Positions 19,984 to 27,217 of a stretch of DNA of 64,000 nt are shown piece after piece. The position numbers and the translations under genes were made by a program. The stretch covers positions 248,001-312,000 of the forward strand of contig JQNW01000004.1 of NCBI GenBank assembly GCA_000761475.1, written 5' to 3'. Under the pieces are notes generated by a model. It worked only from the letters and a program-made list of their open reading frames with translations, had not been told where the DNA came from and did not search any database. The stretch comes from Chromohalobacter israelensis. Lineage in GTDB: Bacteria > Pseudomonadota > Gammaproteobacteria > Pseudomonadales > Halomonadaceae. The number at the start of each line of letters is the position of its first letter. Position 1 is the stretch's first letter.

Positions 19984-20532
19984 TTACCTCCAATGATCCT
20001 GATGATGATCCCCTTGCCCGGGGATGCCGGCGAGCGCCCCGCTGTCTGCATGACCGTGACGCTCGAGCGCCAGCAACCAGGCCTTGCGCTCGAGCCCGCC
20101 GGCGTAACCGGTGAGTTGGCCATTGCGGCCGATGACCCGATGGCAGGGCACGACGATGGCGATCGGGTTGCGGCCATTGGCGGCGCCGACCGCCCGCATG
20201 GCCTTGAGATTGCCGATGTGCCGGGCGATGTCCGCGTAACTGCGTGTCTGCCCATGGGGAATCTCTTCCAGGGCTGCCCAGACCCGTCGTTGAAACGGAG
20301 TACCGACAGGGTCGAGCGGGAGGTCGAACTCGCGACGCTCGCCCTGGAGATAGTCGCTCAGTTGCGCGCGGCAGGCATCGGTGAGTGCTGAAGGGTGCGG
20401 TGTCTCGTCGGGCGCCTCCACGAACGCGATTTCGCGAATGCCACGTGCACTGGCGCGGATGCGTATCGTGCCCAGCGGCGAGGCCGGTACGGGCGTGACG
20501 ACGTAGTCGATGGCGGACTCGAGGGACGACAT
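19984..20532 (-). CDS. ogt: methylated-DNA--protein-cysteine S-methyltransferase
   Basis: 182 residues. The alkyl-acceptor cysteine is in IVVPCHRVIG, preceded by the RAVGAANGRNPI helix-turn-helix and the GTPFQRRVWAALEEIPHGQTRSYADIA segment. It repairs O6-alkylguanine by suicide transfer. The ATG at 20532 is 1 bp after the alkA stop (TGACATG), so the two are coupled. The C-terminal tail past GGLERKAWLLALE is histidine- and glycine-rich and not conserved. Confidence 0.93.
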   Translation of the reverse strand: MSSLESAIDYVVTPVPASPLGTIRIRASARGIREIAFVEAPDETPHPSALTDACRAQLSDYLQGERREFDLPLDPVGTPFQRRVWAALEEIPHGQTRSYADIARHIGNLKAMRAVGAANGRNPIAIVVPCHRVIGRNGQLTGYAGGLERKAWLLALERHGHADSGALAGIPGQGDHHQDHWR

Positions 20533-20533
20533 G

Positions 20534-21895
20534 TCAAAGGCTCCAGAGTTGCAGGGTGAGGTAACTGCGCCATGGCGTGGCATGGGCCGGCTCGACCGTA
20601 CCCAGCGCCGACAGCGCTCGCTTGACGCCCAGGTCGCCGCCCAGCCAGATATCGGGATGGCTGGTGCCACGCAGGGCGGCGTAATCGGCACTCCAGGGGC
20701 CGATTCCCTTCAGCGCGGTCCACTGGCGCGGGTCATCGTCGAGGCGCCGATCGCACGCGGCCTGCGCCAGGCCACGCAGACAGTCGCGGCGCGCCTGGGG
20801 CATGCGCAGAAACGCCAGGTCGCTGGCGGCGATTCGTGAGGCCGTGGGGAACTGGCGGCCGTCATCGCCGGTGGGTTCGCCGAGCGCCTCGACCAGCCGT
20901 GTGACATGCCCACGCGCTGCCGATATCGAGACTTGCTGCCCGAGGACCGCGCGCACCCCGGCCTCGAAGGGCGTCCACACGCCGGGCAGGCGCAAGCCCT
21001 CGACAAGCGGGAACGTGTCCGGAAGCGTCTGACGAAGCTGCGCCTCGATGAGTGCCGTATCGGCGTCCAGATCGAGCACGCGGCGGATGTGACGTACCAC
21101 CGGCAAGAGTGCACCGAGATCGTCGAGCGACAGCGTAACGCGAAAGCCATGTCGCTCGGGTACGTGCACGGCCGTGAAATGGCCGCTTGCCGAGCCCCAC
21201 TGGATATGGCGCCCGTAGCGGTGCTCGTCGCCCCATTCCAGCCTGTCGATACGCCGGGCGGCAAGAAAGTCTCGCAGCCATTCCCAGGCGTACGGCGGGC
21301 GATAGGCCAGCATCAGCGTGACGTCCTGGCTCGGTGCTCGCGGCGTGCGGCGCAACGTGCGCGGTGCCTGGCCCACATGGCGGCGGAAGGCGTCGTTGAA
21401 GCGTCGCAGGCTGGTAAAACCGCTGGCATGGGCGATATCGGCAATCGGCAGCGTGCTCTGATGCAACAGCTGCTTGGCGAATAGACACTGGCGATGCAGG
21501 GCGTAGGCCTTGGGCGAGATGCCAAGATGCTGCTGAAAAAGCAGGCGCAGGTAGCGCTCGCCGATGCCGAGCCGGTCGCATAGCGCGCCCAGGGAGGCCT
21601 GGCTCAAGGCGCCTTCGTCGATCAGCCGCACGGCGCGGTGCAGCGTGGTGTGGTTGCCATGCCAGGCGGGCGACTCCGGAGCGCTGTCCGGGCGGCAGCG
21701 CAGGCAAGGGCGGAACCCCGCCTGGGCGGCGGCCACGGCGCTGGGGAAATAGCGCACATTGTCGTCCCGCGGCGGCCGCGATGGACAGATCGGTCGGCAG
21801 TAGATCCCGGTGGTGACCACGCCGACGAAGAAGCGGCCGTCGAAGCGTGCGTCGCGCGACAGGCGGGCCACTCGGCAGCGTTCGGGGTCTAGCAT
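20534..21895 (-). CDS. alkA: Ada-like/AlkA fusion: methyl-phosphotriester sensor and DNA-3-methyladenine glycosylase
   Basis: 453 residues in three parts. Residues 1-75 are an Ada N-terminal zinc domain with C33, C37, C64 and C67 at exactly the Ada spacing. About 80-185 is an AraC-type double helix-turn-helix (ending GFTSLRRFNDAFRRHVGQAPRTLRR). About 195-453 is an AlkA module: AlkA N-terminal domain, then HhH-GPD with LKGIGPWSADYAAL and the catalytic aspartate in GGDLGVKRAL. So it should sense methylphosphotriesters, activate transcription and excise N3-alkylpurines; the O6-alkylguanine activity is in the adjacent ogt. Confidence 0.93.
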   Translation of the reverse strand: MLDPERCRVARLSRDARFDGRFFVGVVTTGIYCRPICPSRPPRDDNVRYFPSAVAAAQAGFRPCLRCRPDSAPESPAWHGNHTTLHRAVRLIDEGALSQASLGALCDRLGIGERYLRLLFQQHLGISPKAYALHRQCLFAKQLLHQSTLPIADIAHASGFTSLRRFNDAFRRHVGQAPRTLRRTPRAPSQDVTLMLAYRPPYAWEWLRDFLAARRIDRLEWGDEHRYGRHIQWGSASGHFTAVHVPERHGFRVTLSLDDLGALLPVVRHIRRVLDLDADTALIEAQLRQTLPDTFPLVEGLRLPGVWTPFEAGVRAVLGQQVSISAARGHVTRLVEALGEPTGDDGRQFPTASRIAASDLAFLRMPQARRDCLRGLAQAACDRRLDDDPRQWTALKGIGPWSADYAALRGTSHPDIWLGGDLGVKRALSALGTVEPAHATPWRSYLTLQLWSL

Positions 21896-22007
21896 GACAG
21901 GGCTCCTCGAAAGGTGACGCCATCAGTGTAACTCGTCGCCGGCGCGTGACTCGCCGGATTCGGCAGTGACATGCATGACACCGATATCCCGCGATGGATC
22001 TTTAGCT

Positions 22008-22016
22008 TGCTATAAT
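22008..22016 (+). promoter_or_regulatory. extended -10 promoter element before the AbrB-family gene
   Basis: TGCTATAAT, a perfect extended -10 box on the plus strand. No clear -35 is present 15-18 bp upstream, as often for extended -10 promoters. The box overlaps the first possible ATG of the next gene (22015), so if it is used translation must begin further downstream. Confidence 0.5.
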
Positions 22017-23148
22017 GCTCAGCTTTTGCGGAGCATTGGCCTTGGCCCCTTATTCATCGTCTTCTTCCTTGTCTTCCCGGCTGCGCCGCCTTGGCATGTG
22101 GCTGGCACTGCTGCTGGCGTGCGTCGCGGCCAGCGGTCTGCTCACCTATTGGCACATGCCTGCCGGGGGCTTCATCGGGCCGATGCTGGTGGGGATCGCC
22201 TTCGGGGTCGGAGGCAGCGGATTGCGTCTGCCAAGGCGCTGTTTCAAGCTCGGTCAGGGAACGATCGGCGTGTTGATCGCCCATACCATGACGATGAGCG
22301 TGCTGATGACCATCCTCGACGGCTGGCTGGTGATGTTGCTGGCGACCGCCATCACGTTGCTGCTGAGCCTGCTGGTGGGGATCGGCCTGGTACGCTATGG
22401 CGGCTTGCCGGGAAGCACGGCGGCCTGGGGGACCACGCCTGGCGCGGCGGCGGCGATGGTGGCCATGGCCGAAGAGCGCGAGGATACCGATCCACGCATC
22501 GTGGCCGCCATGCAGTACGTGCGGGTGGTGTGCGTGGTACTGGTGGGCGCTCTGGTGAGCCACTGGCTGGGGGCCGGCGACCCTGCGGCACGCAGCGATG
22601 GCAGCGGCTGGCCGGGCGATCTCGCCGGGCTGTTCGATCTGGCCATCACGCTGGCCGTCGTGGTCGGTGGTGTCTGGCTGTGCGATCGGCGCTTTCCCGC
22701 CGGGGCCTTGCTGGGGCCGATGGTCATCGGCAGCGTGCTGCATCTCGGCGGCTGGGGCTCGCTGACCATTCCCACGCCGCTGCTGTTGCTGGCCTACGGG
22801 TGTATCGGCGTCTATGTGGGGCTGCGTTTCGACCGCGCCGCCTTGACGACCGTCGCACGCTCGCTGGGCAAGATGGTCATCGCCTCGATGCTGCTGATCG
22901 GCTTGTGCGCGTTGTCGGCGCTGCTGATGGTGGGACTCATGGATACGCAGTTCATCACCGCATATCTGGCGACGAGCCCCGGCGGGCTCGACTCGATGAC
23001 CATCATCGCCATCGATACGCACGCCGACGTGGGGCTGGTGGTGGCGCTGCAGACATTGCGGCTTTTCACGGTGGTGCTGGTGGGGCCGGCCATGGCGCGC
23101 TTCATCGCGCGCTTCGCGCGTCCCATGAAGTCATCGGCATCGCCATGA
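22015..23148 (+). CDS. AbrB family transporter-like membrane protein (PF05145 type)
   Basis: Up to 377 residues in two homologous hydrophobic halves, each with five or so helices; marker segments are MPAGGFIGPMLVGIAFG and FPAGALLGPMVIGSVLH, the paired AbrB repeats, plus PGSTAAWGTTPGAAAAMVAMAEE and TSPGGLDSMTIIAIDT. Once called ammonia monooxygenase-like, the family is thought to be membrane transporters; substrate unknown. The first ATG (22015) lies inside a -10 box, so the real start may be the ATG at 22096, right before the first helix. A strong terminator follows. Confidence 0.85.
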   Translation: MLSFCGALALAPYSSSSSLSSRLRRLGMWLALLLACVAASGLLTYWHMPAGGFIGPMLVGIAFGVGGSGLRLPRRCFKLGQGTIGVLIAHTMTMSVLMTILDGWLVMLLATAITLLLSLLVGIGLVRYGGLPGSTAAWGTTPGAAAAMVAMAEEREDTDPRIVAAMQYVRVVCVVLVGALVSHWLGAGDPAARSDGSGWPGDLAGLFDLAITLAVVVGGVWLCDRRFPAGALLGPMVIGSVLHLGGWGSLTIPTPLLLLAYGCIGVYVGLRFDRAALTTVARSLGKMVIASMLLIGLCALSALLMVGLMDTQFITAYLATSPGGLDSMTIIAIDTHADVGLVVALQTLRLFTVVLVGPAMARFIARFARPMKSSASP

Positions 23149-23151
23149 ACG

Positions 23152-23179
23152 CATCGGGCGGCCCGCAGGCCGCCCGATG
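23152..23179. terminator. bidirectional terminator
   Basis: Perfect 12-bp stem (23152-23163 with 23168-23179) and loop CGCA between the convergent AbrB-family gene and the binding-protein gene. Confidence 0.75.
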
Positions 23180-23201
23180 ACACACAAGATTCCGGTAACG
23201 C

Positions 23202-23969
23202 TTACTTGCCGTTTTCCGCGAAATACTTGTTGTAGAGCTCCTGATAGGTACCGTTTTCCTTCAGGGTGGCCAGGGCCTCGTTGAACTTGTCCGCGAGTTC
23301 CTGATCGCGCTTGCGGAAGGCAATCCCGAAGCCGTCACCGAAGTACTTCTTGGGCTCGGTGATCATTTCACCGACGACCTTGTAGTCCCCTTCGTCGCTG
23401 TCCAGCAGCGTGGACTTGCCCACCGGGAAGTCGAGGAAGGCGATATCGACACGACCGGCATCCATGTCGAGCACGAGATCGTCCGCCGTGGTGTAGCGGC
23501 TGATATCGGCCACGTCGCCGAACATGTCGGTGGCGTAGTTGTCCTGCAGCGTGCCGCGCTGAACCCCGATGGTCTTGCCTTCGAGCGTCTCCTTGGCGGG
23601 GAAGTCGATCTCGCTGTCGCTGGGCGTGAACCAGGCGGAGGGCGGCGTGAAGTACGGGTCGGAGAAGAGAACGGTCTGCTTACGCTCCTCGTTGATGGTC
23701 ATCGACGACATGATCGCGTCGTACTTGCGTGCCATCAGGCCGGGAATGATGCCATCCCACGCCTGCACGACCCATTCGCACTGTGCCCCGATCTCGGCAC
23801 AAAGCGCATTGCCCAGCTCGATGTCGAAACCCGTGAGTTCGCCATCGGCAGTACGGTACTCCATGGGCTCGTACGGCACGTCGACACCGATGCGCAAGGT
23901 GTCCTGGGCGAAGGCACTACCGGCCAGCAGCGCGCTGCCGAGAAGGGTCATGGTCAGCAATTTTTTCAT
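23202..23969 (-). CDS. periplasmic basic amino acid-binding protein (HisJ/ArtJ/AotJ type)
   Basis: 255 residues with a signal peptide (MKKLLTMTLLGSALLAGSAFA) and the family 3 solute-binding fold: TLRIGVDVPYEPMEYRT, GFDIELGNALCAEIGAQCEW with the usual cysteine pair, IIPGLMARKYDAIMSSMTI and TIGVQRGTLQDNY. It is a close paralogue of the AotJ-like protein at 31674-32465. No permease or ATPase genes adjoin it, so it probably feeds the aot transporter 8 kb away or another system. Ligand inferred as arginine, lysine or ornithine. Confidence 0.9.
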   Translation of the reverse strand: MKKLLTMTLLGSALLAGSAFAQDTLRIGVDVPYEPMEYRTADGELTGFDIELGNALCAEIGAQCEWVVQAWDGIIPGLMARKYDAIMSSMTINEERKQTVLFSDPYFTPPSAWFTPSDSEIDFPAKETLEGKTIGVQRGTLQDNYATDMFGDVADISRYTTADDLVLDMDAGRVDIAFLDFPVGKSTLLDSDEGDYKVVGEMITEPKKYFGDGFGIAFRKRDQELADKFNEALATLKENGTYQELYNKYFAENGK

Positions 23970-24312
23970 GGAAAGCTCTCTACGGGGTTTGCAGTGTGTT
24001 GTTATGGGACCGCCTCGTGAGCGGACCTGACTTTCGCGTCTTGCAGCATAGCGAAGCGCTGCCGCCATGCCTAGCGTCGCGTGGCTTGCTGAGGAGGTGT
24101 GGGCGCCGCTCAGGGTTGTGCTTACGAAACCATTCAGACTTTGGATGCTATGCTGACGGGCTCAGTGTCAGCTGTGGACCGCTTGGAAGGGATCGCAGCA
24201 TTGTAGATTTCCACGACTCTCGCTAAATCCTGTTCCTCGGCATTTCGAATCGTCATAATGAAAATGCTCGAACTTTATCAGGGGAGGGCCATCGTTCGCC
24301 TCACGCGGTTGG
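23970..24312. other. gene-free stretch between the binding protein and the cassette array
   Basis: 343 bp. The part next to 23969 would hold the promoter of the binding-protein gene; I see no convincing -35/-10 pair. Toward 24230-24312 the base composition drops. Just after the DJ-1 gene stop the minus strand reads ATAACCAACCGCGTGAGGCG, which looks like a left half of an attC site without a matching right half, so the array may be truncated here. Confidence 0.4.
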
Positions 24313-24897
24313 TTATGTGTTTCTTGTCCATGCGAACTCCATTTGATGCGCCGTTTTCGCCGCCAAATCCTCGCTGTGCAAACGACTGACCAAATGGAGA
24401 CTCATATCTATCCCAGCAGATATGCCGCCTGAACTAACGATATTGCCCTCATCGACCCACCGGACACCGTCTATCACGGTGAGATGGCTGAACATTTTCC
24501 GGAGATCCGGAATGTCTTCCCAGTGGGTGGTGACTTTACAGCTCAATGACTGAACAGCTTGCGCAAGGAGGAAGATACCAGTGCAAACGGTAGCAATGAG
24601 TTTTACGGAATGGGATTGGCCCTCGATCCAATCGGTAACCACTTTATTCTTCATTTCAGAGGTATGCACTCCACCTGAAATTATCAGCACGTCAAGCGGC
24701 GGATGATCTTCAATAGAGTAATCGGGAAGAACTTTGTAACCGGCTCTAGCCGTCACCACGGTATTGTGTTCAGAAATTAGAAACACCTTGAAGGGGGCGT
24801 TTTCGTCACACAAGCGCGAAGCGGTGGAGAACACCTCAAACGGCCCTGAAAAATCGAGCACCTCAGCCTCATGGTAAATAAAAATGCCGATGTTCAA
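24313..24897 (-). CDS. DJ-1/PfpI family protein (cassette gene)
   Basis: 194 residues with the class I glutamine amidotransferase-like fold of DJ-1/PfpI: IGIFIYHEAEVLDFSGPFEVF at the start, LDVLIISGG, the nucleophile elbow IATVCTGIFLLAQA with its cysteine, and a THW motif after it. This subgroup resembles isonitrile hydratase and the N-terminal sensor part of GlxA-type AraC regulators, but no DNA-binding domain follows. Start is TTG at 24897 with AGGAG upstream. Leftmost cassette of the array; its own attC seems truncated. AT-rich compared with the flanking genes. Confidence 0.8.
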   Translation of the reverse strand: MNIGIFIYHEAEVLDFSGPFEVFSTASRLCDENAPFKVFLISEHNTVVTARAGYKVLPDYSIEDHPPLDVLIISGGVHTSEMKNKVVTDWIEGQSHSVKLIATVCTGIFLLAQAVQSLSCKVTTHWEDIPDLRKMFSHLTVIDGVRWVDEGNIVSSGGISAGIDMSLHLVSRLHSEDLAAKTAHQMEFAWTRNT

Positions 24898-24913
24898 TCC
24901 GTTCTCCTAAAAC

Positions 24914-25000
24914 ATATAACGATAATTTTAAACGGCCGCCCTGGAGCGCAACGGAAAGGCTTTCCGACGGAGGCCCGTCAGGGCCGTAGCGAAATTGAGC
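24914..25000 (-). repeat. attC site of the 117-residue-protein cassette
   Basis: 87 bp. Right core GTTATAT (one mismatch to GTTRRRY) at 24914-24920, left core GCTCAAT (one mismatch to RYYYAAC) at 24994-25000. The arms pair imperfectly (AATTTCGCTACGGCC against AATTTTAAACGGCC on the complementary arm). Confidence 0.6.
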
Positions 25001-25035
25001 TACTTTTTATGTGAGGCTGCCATTTCATCGAAAGG

Positions 25036-25389
25036 CTATACTATCAAAAATCCAACCTCCTTGATTTCATTGCCTATTTCTTTTATATGATACGTCGCCA
25101 AATATTCACCAGGAGCTTTAGTGCTAGTTTGCTTCCAGTATACCACAGCCACGTCACCTCGACGTAAAACCCCAAGTATTTCTCTTTCTGGGGTTAATGA
25201 AATTAATAGATCAGACTCTTTCCATTGCCTTTCGACACTTTTCCTGTTTTCAGGATTTCTGGCTTCTTCGTCGGTTTGATATTTAGAGAATGAGTCCCAA
25301 TCCTTCTGATTGGATGCATCAACAACTTCGTCGATCATTGGTTCAACGATTTCGATTATTTCTTTATCGGATTTATCCGTGATCGCCAT
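25036..25389 (-). CDS. hypothetical protein, SnoaL/NTF2-like size (cassette gene)
   Basis: 117 residues, acidic. It begins with a helix rich in acidic residues (KEIIEIVEPMIDEVVDASNQKDWDSF) followed by strands (LLISLTPEREILGVLRRGDVAVVYWKQTS and YLATYHIKEIGNEIKEVGFLIV). The helix-then-curved-sheet order is that of small NTF2/SnoaL-like proteins, but the match is by pattern only. GGAGGTGA precedes the ATG. Codon usage and AT content differ from the host genes. Function unknown. Confidence 0.65.
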   Translation of the reverse strand: MAITDKSDKEIIEIVEPMIDEVVDASNQKDWDSFSKYQTDEEARNPENRKSVERQWKESDLLISLTPEREILGVLRRGDVAVVYWKQTSTKAPGEYLATYHIKEIGNEIKEVGFLIV

Positions 25390-25429
25390 TGTGGATCACC
25401 TCCATGTATCGATCAGATGAAATCTAGTG

Positions 25430-25552
25430 CACAAACTATTTGCACATCACGCTTGCAGCATGCTCGCCCATGGAATGGAGCCGAAGGCGCAATGTAATGG
25501 GTGTCGCCGTGCCTGCACTGGTCCATTACTGGCAGGCGCTGGTTTGTTGAGC
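25430..25552 (-). repeat. candidate attC site of the Ltp cassette
   Basis: About 123 bp. The left core GCTCAAC (25546-25552) fits RYYYAAC perfectly and lies inside the 3' end of the Ltp gene. The right core is assigned to GTTTGTG at 25430-25436, which fits poorly. An inner GTAATGG/CCATTAC pair supports folding. Boundaries are uncertain. Confidence 0.45.
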
Positions 25553-25906
25553 ACCGTACGTGGCCTGGCTTTGTGTATAGCCATCTCCTGCGTCTGAGGA
25601 AAGTTGTCTAATAAGGCCGCTGCAGGAGAATCCTTGAATGCTGAGGTATTGCTTTGCAGACCTAACTGCCTGCCGACGCCAATCAACGTTCAGGCTATCA
25701 ACAGCTGTGGTCGCATCTGCCCGACTATAGCCGTCACCGTAATCAGAGGAAAGTTGTCTAATTAGACCACTTCGGGAGAAGCCCTGAACGCTGAGGTACT
25801 GTTCGGCTGACCTAACAGCATTTTTCTGGGGGCCTGTGAGATCGCCCGCCCATGCAGTGGAGGCTGTAAGCAATGAAGCGATAATAGCTACTTTCAATAT
25901 CATCAT
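25526..25906 (-). CDS. exported protein with two Ltp-type repeats (cassette gene)
   Basis: 126 residues. A type I signal peptide (cleavage after STAWA) is followed by two copies, about 45 residues each, of the Ltp domain (PF07553, host cell surface-exposed lipoprotein): AVRSAEQYLSVQGFSRSGL...SSDYGDGYSRADA and AVRSAKQYLSIQGFSCSGL...SSDAGDGYTQSQA. In phage TP-J34, Ltp blocks DNA injection of incoming phages. Here there is no lipobox cysteine, so the product should be soluble periplasmic or secreted. GGAG precedes the ATG. The last eight or so codons run into the attC site. A phage-exclusion role is inference. Confidence 0.75.
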   Translation of the reverse strand: MMILKVAIIASLLTASTAWAGDLTGPQKNAVRSAEQYLSVQGFSRSGLIRQLSSDYGDGYSRADATTAVDSLNVDWRRQAVRSAKQYLSIQGFSCSGLIRQLSSDAGDGYTQSQATYGAQQTSACQ

Positions 25907-25933
25907 GGTAATTTCTCCATTTGTGCAAATTTA

Positions 25934-25996
25934 GCCTAACGCCTAAGCTCAGTTTCCGGCCCGATAGGAGCGGTTAACTGCAGCGCCTTGTTGGGC
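25934..25996 (-). repeat. attC site of the 206-residue-protein cassette
   Basis: 63 bp with two perfect core sites: left GCCCAAC (25990-25996) and right GTTAGGC (25934-25940). The arms pair as GCTGCAGTTAACCG against GCT-CAGTTTCCGG, leaving one extrahelical base, the feature that orients attC recombination. The stop codon of the cassette gene lies inside the site. Best-formed attC of the array. Confidence 0.8.
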
Positions 25997-26569
25997 GCTT
26001 TCAAGATATGGAATTGCGTCGCGCTCCCACGCTCCGATGGCTTCTTGAAGAACGCTGATTGCTCCACCAAGAACTTTGCCGTCGTGACTGCAGACGTCCG
26101 CCCTGAACTCTGCTAGCTCCGGGCGTTTGATATCGCTCAACACGTCGAAGGCGCCAAACTTAATGGAGCCGATAGCTTTCTGTGGAATTGACACACCGAT
26201 GTTGCCCAGCGATGCAAAGCTTCCGGATCTGCTTTTATTGAGTGAGCCGTGCTTCGCACCGTTCGCAATATCCGATACCAGCTTGAGAGCCGTAGTAGCG
26301 CTTGCGATTCGCTCGATTTCTTCTGGAATTTTGCCTGAGCGGGCTGCCTCTTCTTTAAGGTAATCTTTCATACTCCAAATCCAAACGAAAGCATTTAGCA
26401 ACTCGTCTTCAAACTGGACAAGTGATTTGATACCACGTAGTCGGTATTCGTGTGGTTCGCCGCTTTCAAATGTGTACGATTGGGACCAATCCTTCCCTGC
26501 ACAAACGCTTACAGCGGCAAGCGCTCTGTCAATTCGCTCTTGAACTTCACGCAGTTCGTGGATTTTCAT
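25949..26569 (-). CDS. hypothetical protein (cassette gene)
   Basis: 206 residues, mostly helical by eye. Helical stretch at 1-30, a YTFESGEPHEYRLRGIKSLVQFEDELLNAFVWIWSMKDYL block, then LVSDIANGAKHGSLNK, a D-x-x-N-x-x-K-H pattern met in uncharacterised HEPN-like and abortive-infection-like proteins. No family assigned. The ATG at 26569 comes 9 bp after the right core of the next attC, with only a weak AAGG before it. The stop codon lies in its own attC. Confidence 0.7.
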   Translation of the reverse strand: MKIHELREVQERIDRALAAVSVCAGKDWSQSYTFESGEPHEYRLRGIKSLVQFEDELLNAFVWIWSMKDYLKEEAARSGKIPEEIERIASATTALKLVSDIANGAKHGSLNKSRSGSFASLGNIGVSIPQKAIGSIKFGAFDVLSDIKRPELAEFRADVCSHDGKVLGGAISVLQEAIGAWERDAIPYLESAQQGAAVNRSYRAGN

Positions 26570-26578
26570 GCCTTAGCG

Positions 26579-26662
26579 ACCCAACGCTAAAATAAGCGGC
26601 GACCCGACAGGGACGTCCGGTGGAGGCCGAAGGCCGGAACGAACTTGATTGACTGGTTACAA
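26579..26662 (-). repeat. attC site of the ABM-like cassette
   Basis: 84 bp. Right core GTTGGGT (26579-26585) fits GTTRRRY perfectly. The left core is assigned to TTGTAAC (26656-26662), a degenerate form. Partial pairing of AATCAAG with AATAAGCGG in the arms. Confidence 0.7.
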
Positions 26663-26677
26663 ATCAAAAGCATCCGT

Positions 26678-27004
26678 TTACCCCCGCGCCTCTGCCGAAA
26701 ACTGATGTTCGATGACCTCATAGTGCTGTACCGAAAGGTCGGGCTCAAGCTCATAAACCTCATCTTCCGGGTACAACCGCGCCTGCGAAATATCATCGCC
26801 AGCGAACGCCTTGATCGACTCCAGGTTTTCCCAGTATGTGATGAGAGTTAGTTCTATTTTTCCGTTGAGAGAACGGCGGAAAATCTGGGCACCGAGATAG
26901 CCCGATGTTCCGGAAGAATCTTTGATACCGGTGTCATAGAGATAACCTGTGAACCCATCGTTGTGGGCTTCAGGCACTCGGCACTTCCATTCTCTAGCGA
27001 TCAT
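26678..27004 (-). CDS. ABM-like (dimeric alpha-beta barrel) protein (cassette gene)
   Basis: 108 residues. IAREWKCRVPEAHNDGFTGYLYDTGI, then GYLGAQIFRRSLNGKIELTLITYWENLESIKAFAGDDISQARLYPEDE and a short tail. The strand-helix order and the TYWENLESIKAFAG motif fit the antibiotic biosynthesis monooxygenase / heme-degradation-like barrel. The enzyme activity is unknown; the usual active-site residues of IsdG are not evident. GGGAG stands before the ATG at 27004. Confidence 0.72.
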   Translation of the reverse strand: MIAREWKCRVPEAHNDGFTGYLYDTGIKDSSGTSGYLGAQIFRRSLNGKIELTLITYWENLESIKAFAGDDISQARLYPEDEVYELEPDLSVQHYEVIEHQFSAEARG

Positions 27005-27025
27005 TACTACACGTTCTCCCTTGCT

Positions 27026-27109
27026 TTGTAACGCCCGCAGCACGCGCGGCTTTGTAGTGTAGGCGCAGCCGGAACGAAAAAGCCGTCGCTGTGCCTGCGA
27101 TTGTTAGCC
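27026..27109 (-). repeat. attC site of the HEPN-like cassette
   Basis: 84 bp. Left GGCTAAC (27103-27109) and right GTTACAA (27026-27032). The arms pair over most of their length: CGCAGGCACAGCGACGGC against CGCAGCACGCGCGGC with extrahelical bases. Strong attC fold although both core sites deviate at one or two positions. Confidence 0.72.
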
Positions 27110-27217
27110 ATTTTACACCCACTGGTTCTCATAGATTGTTCTTCTCAGTGCCCTAGCGGCGAACAAGGCCATTTCTTCTAGCTCTCTCTCAGCATCTCCC
27201 GGTGTATCGATAAGGCT

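Noticed and set aside
25036-25389. Assignment of the 117-residue cassette protein as a SnoaL-like enzyme
   Set aside because: Only size and strand-helix order fit; no catalytic residues are visible, so no function is claimed.
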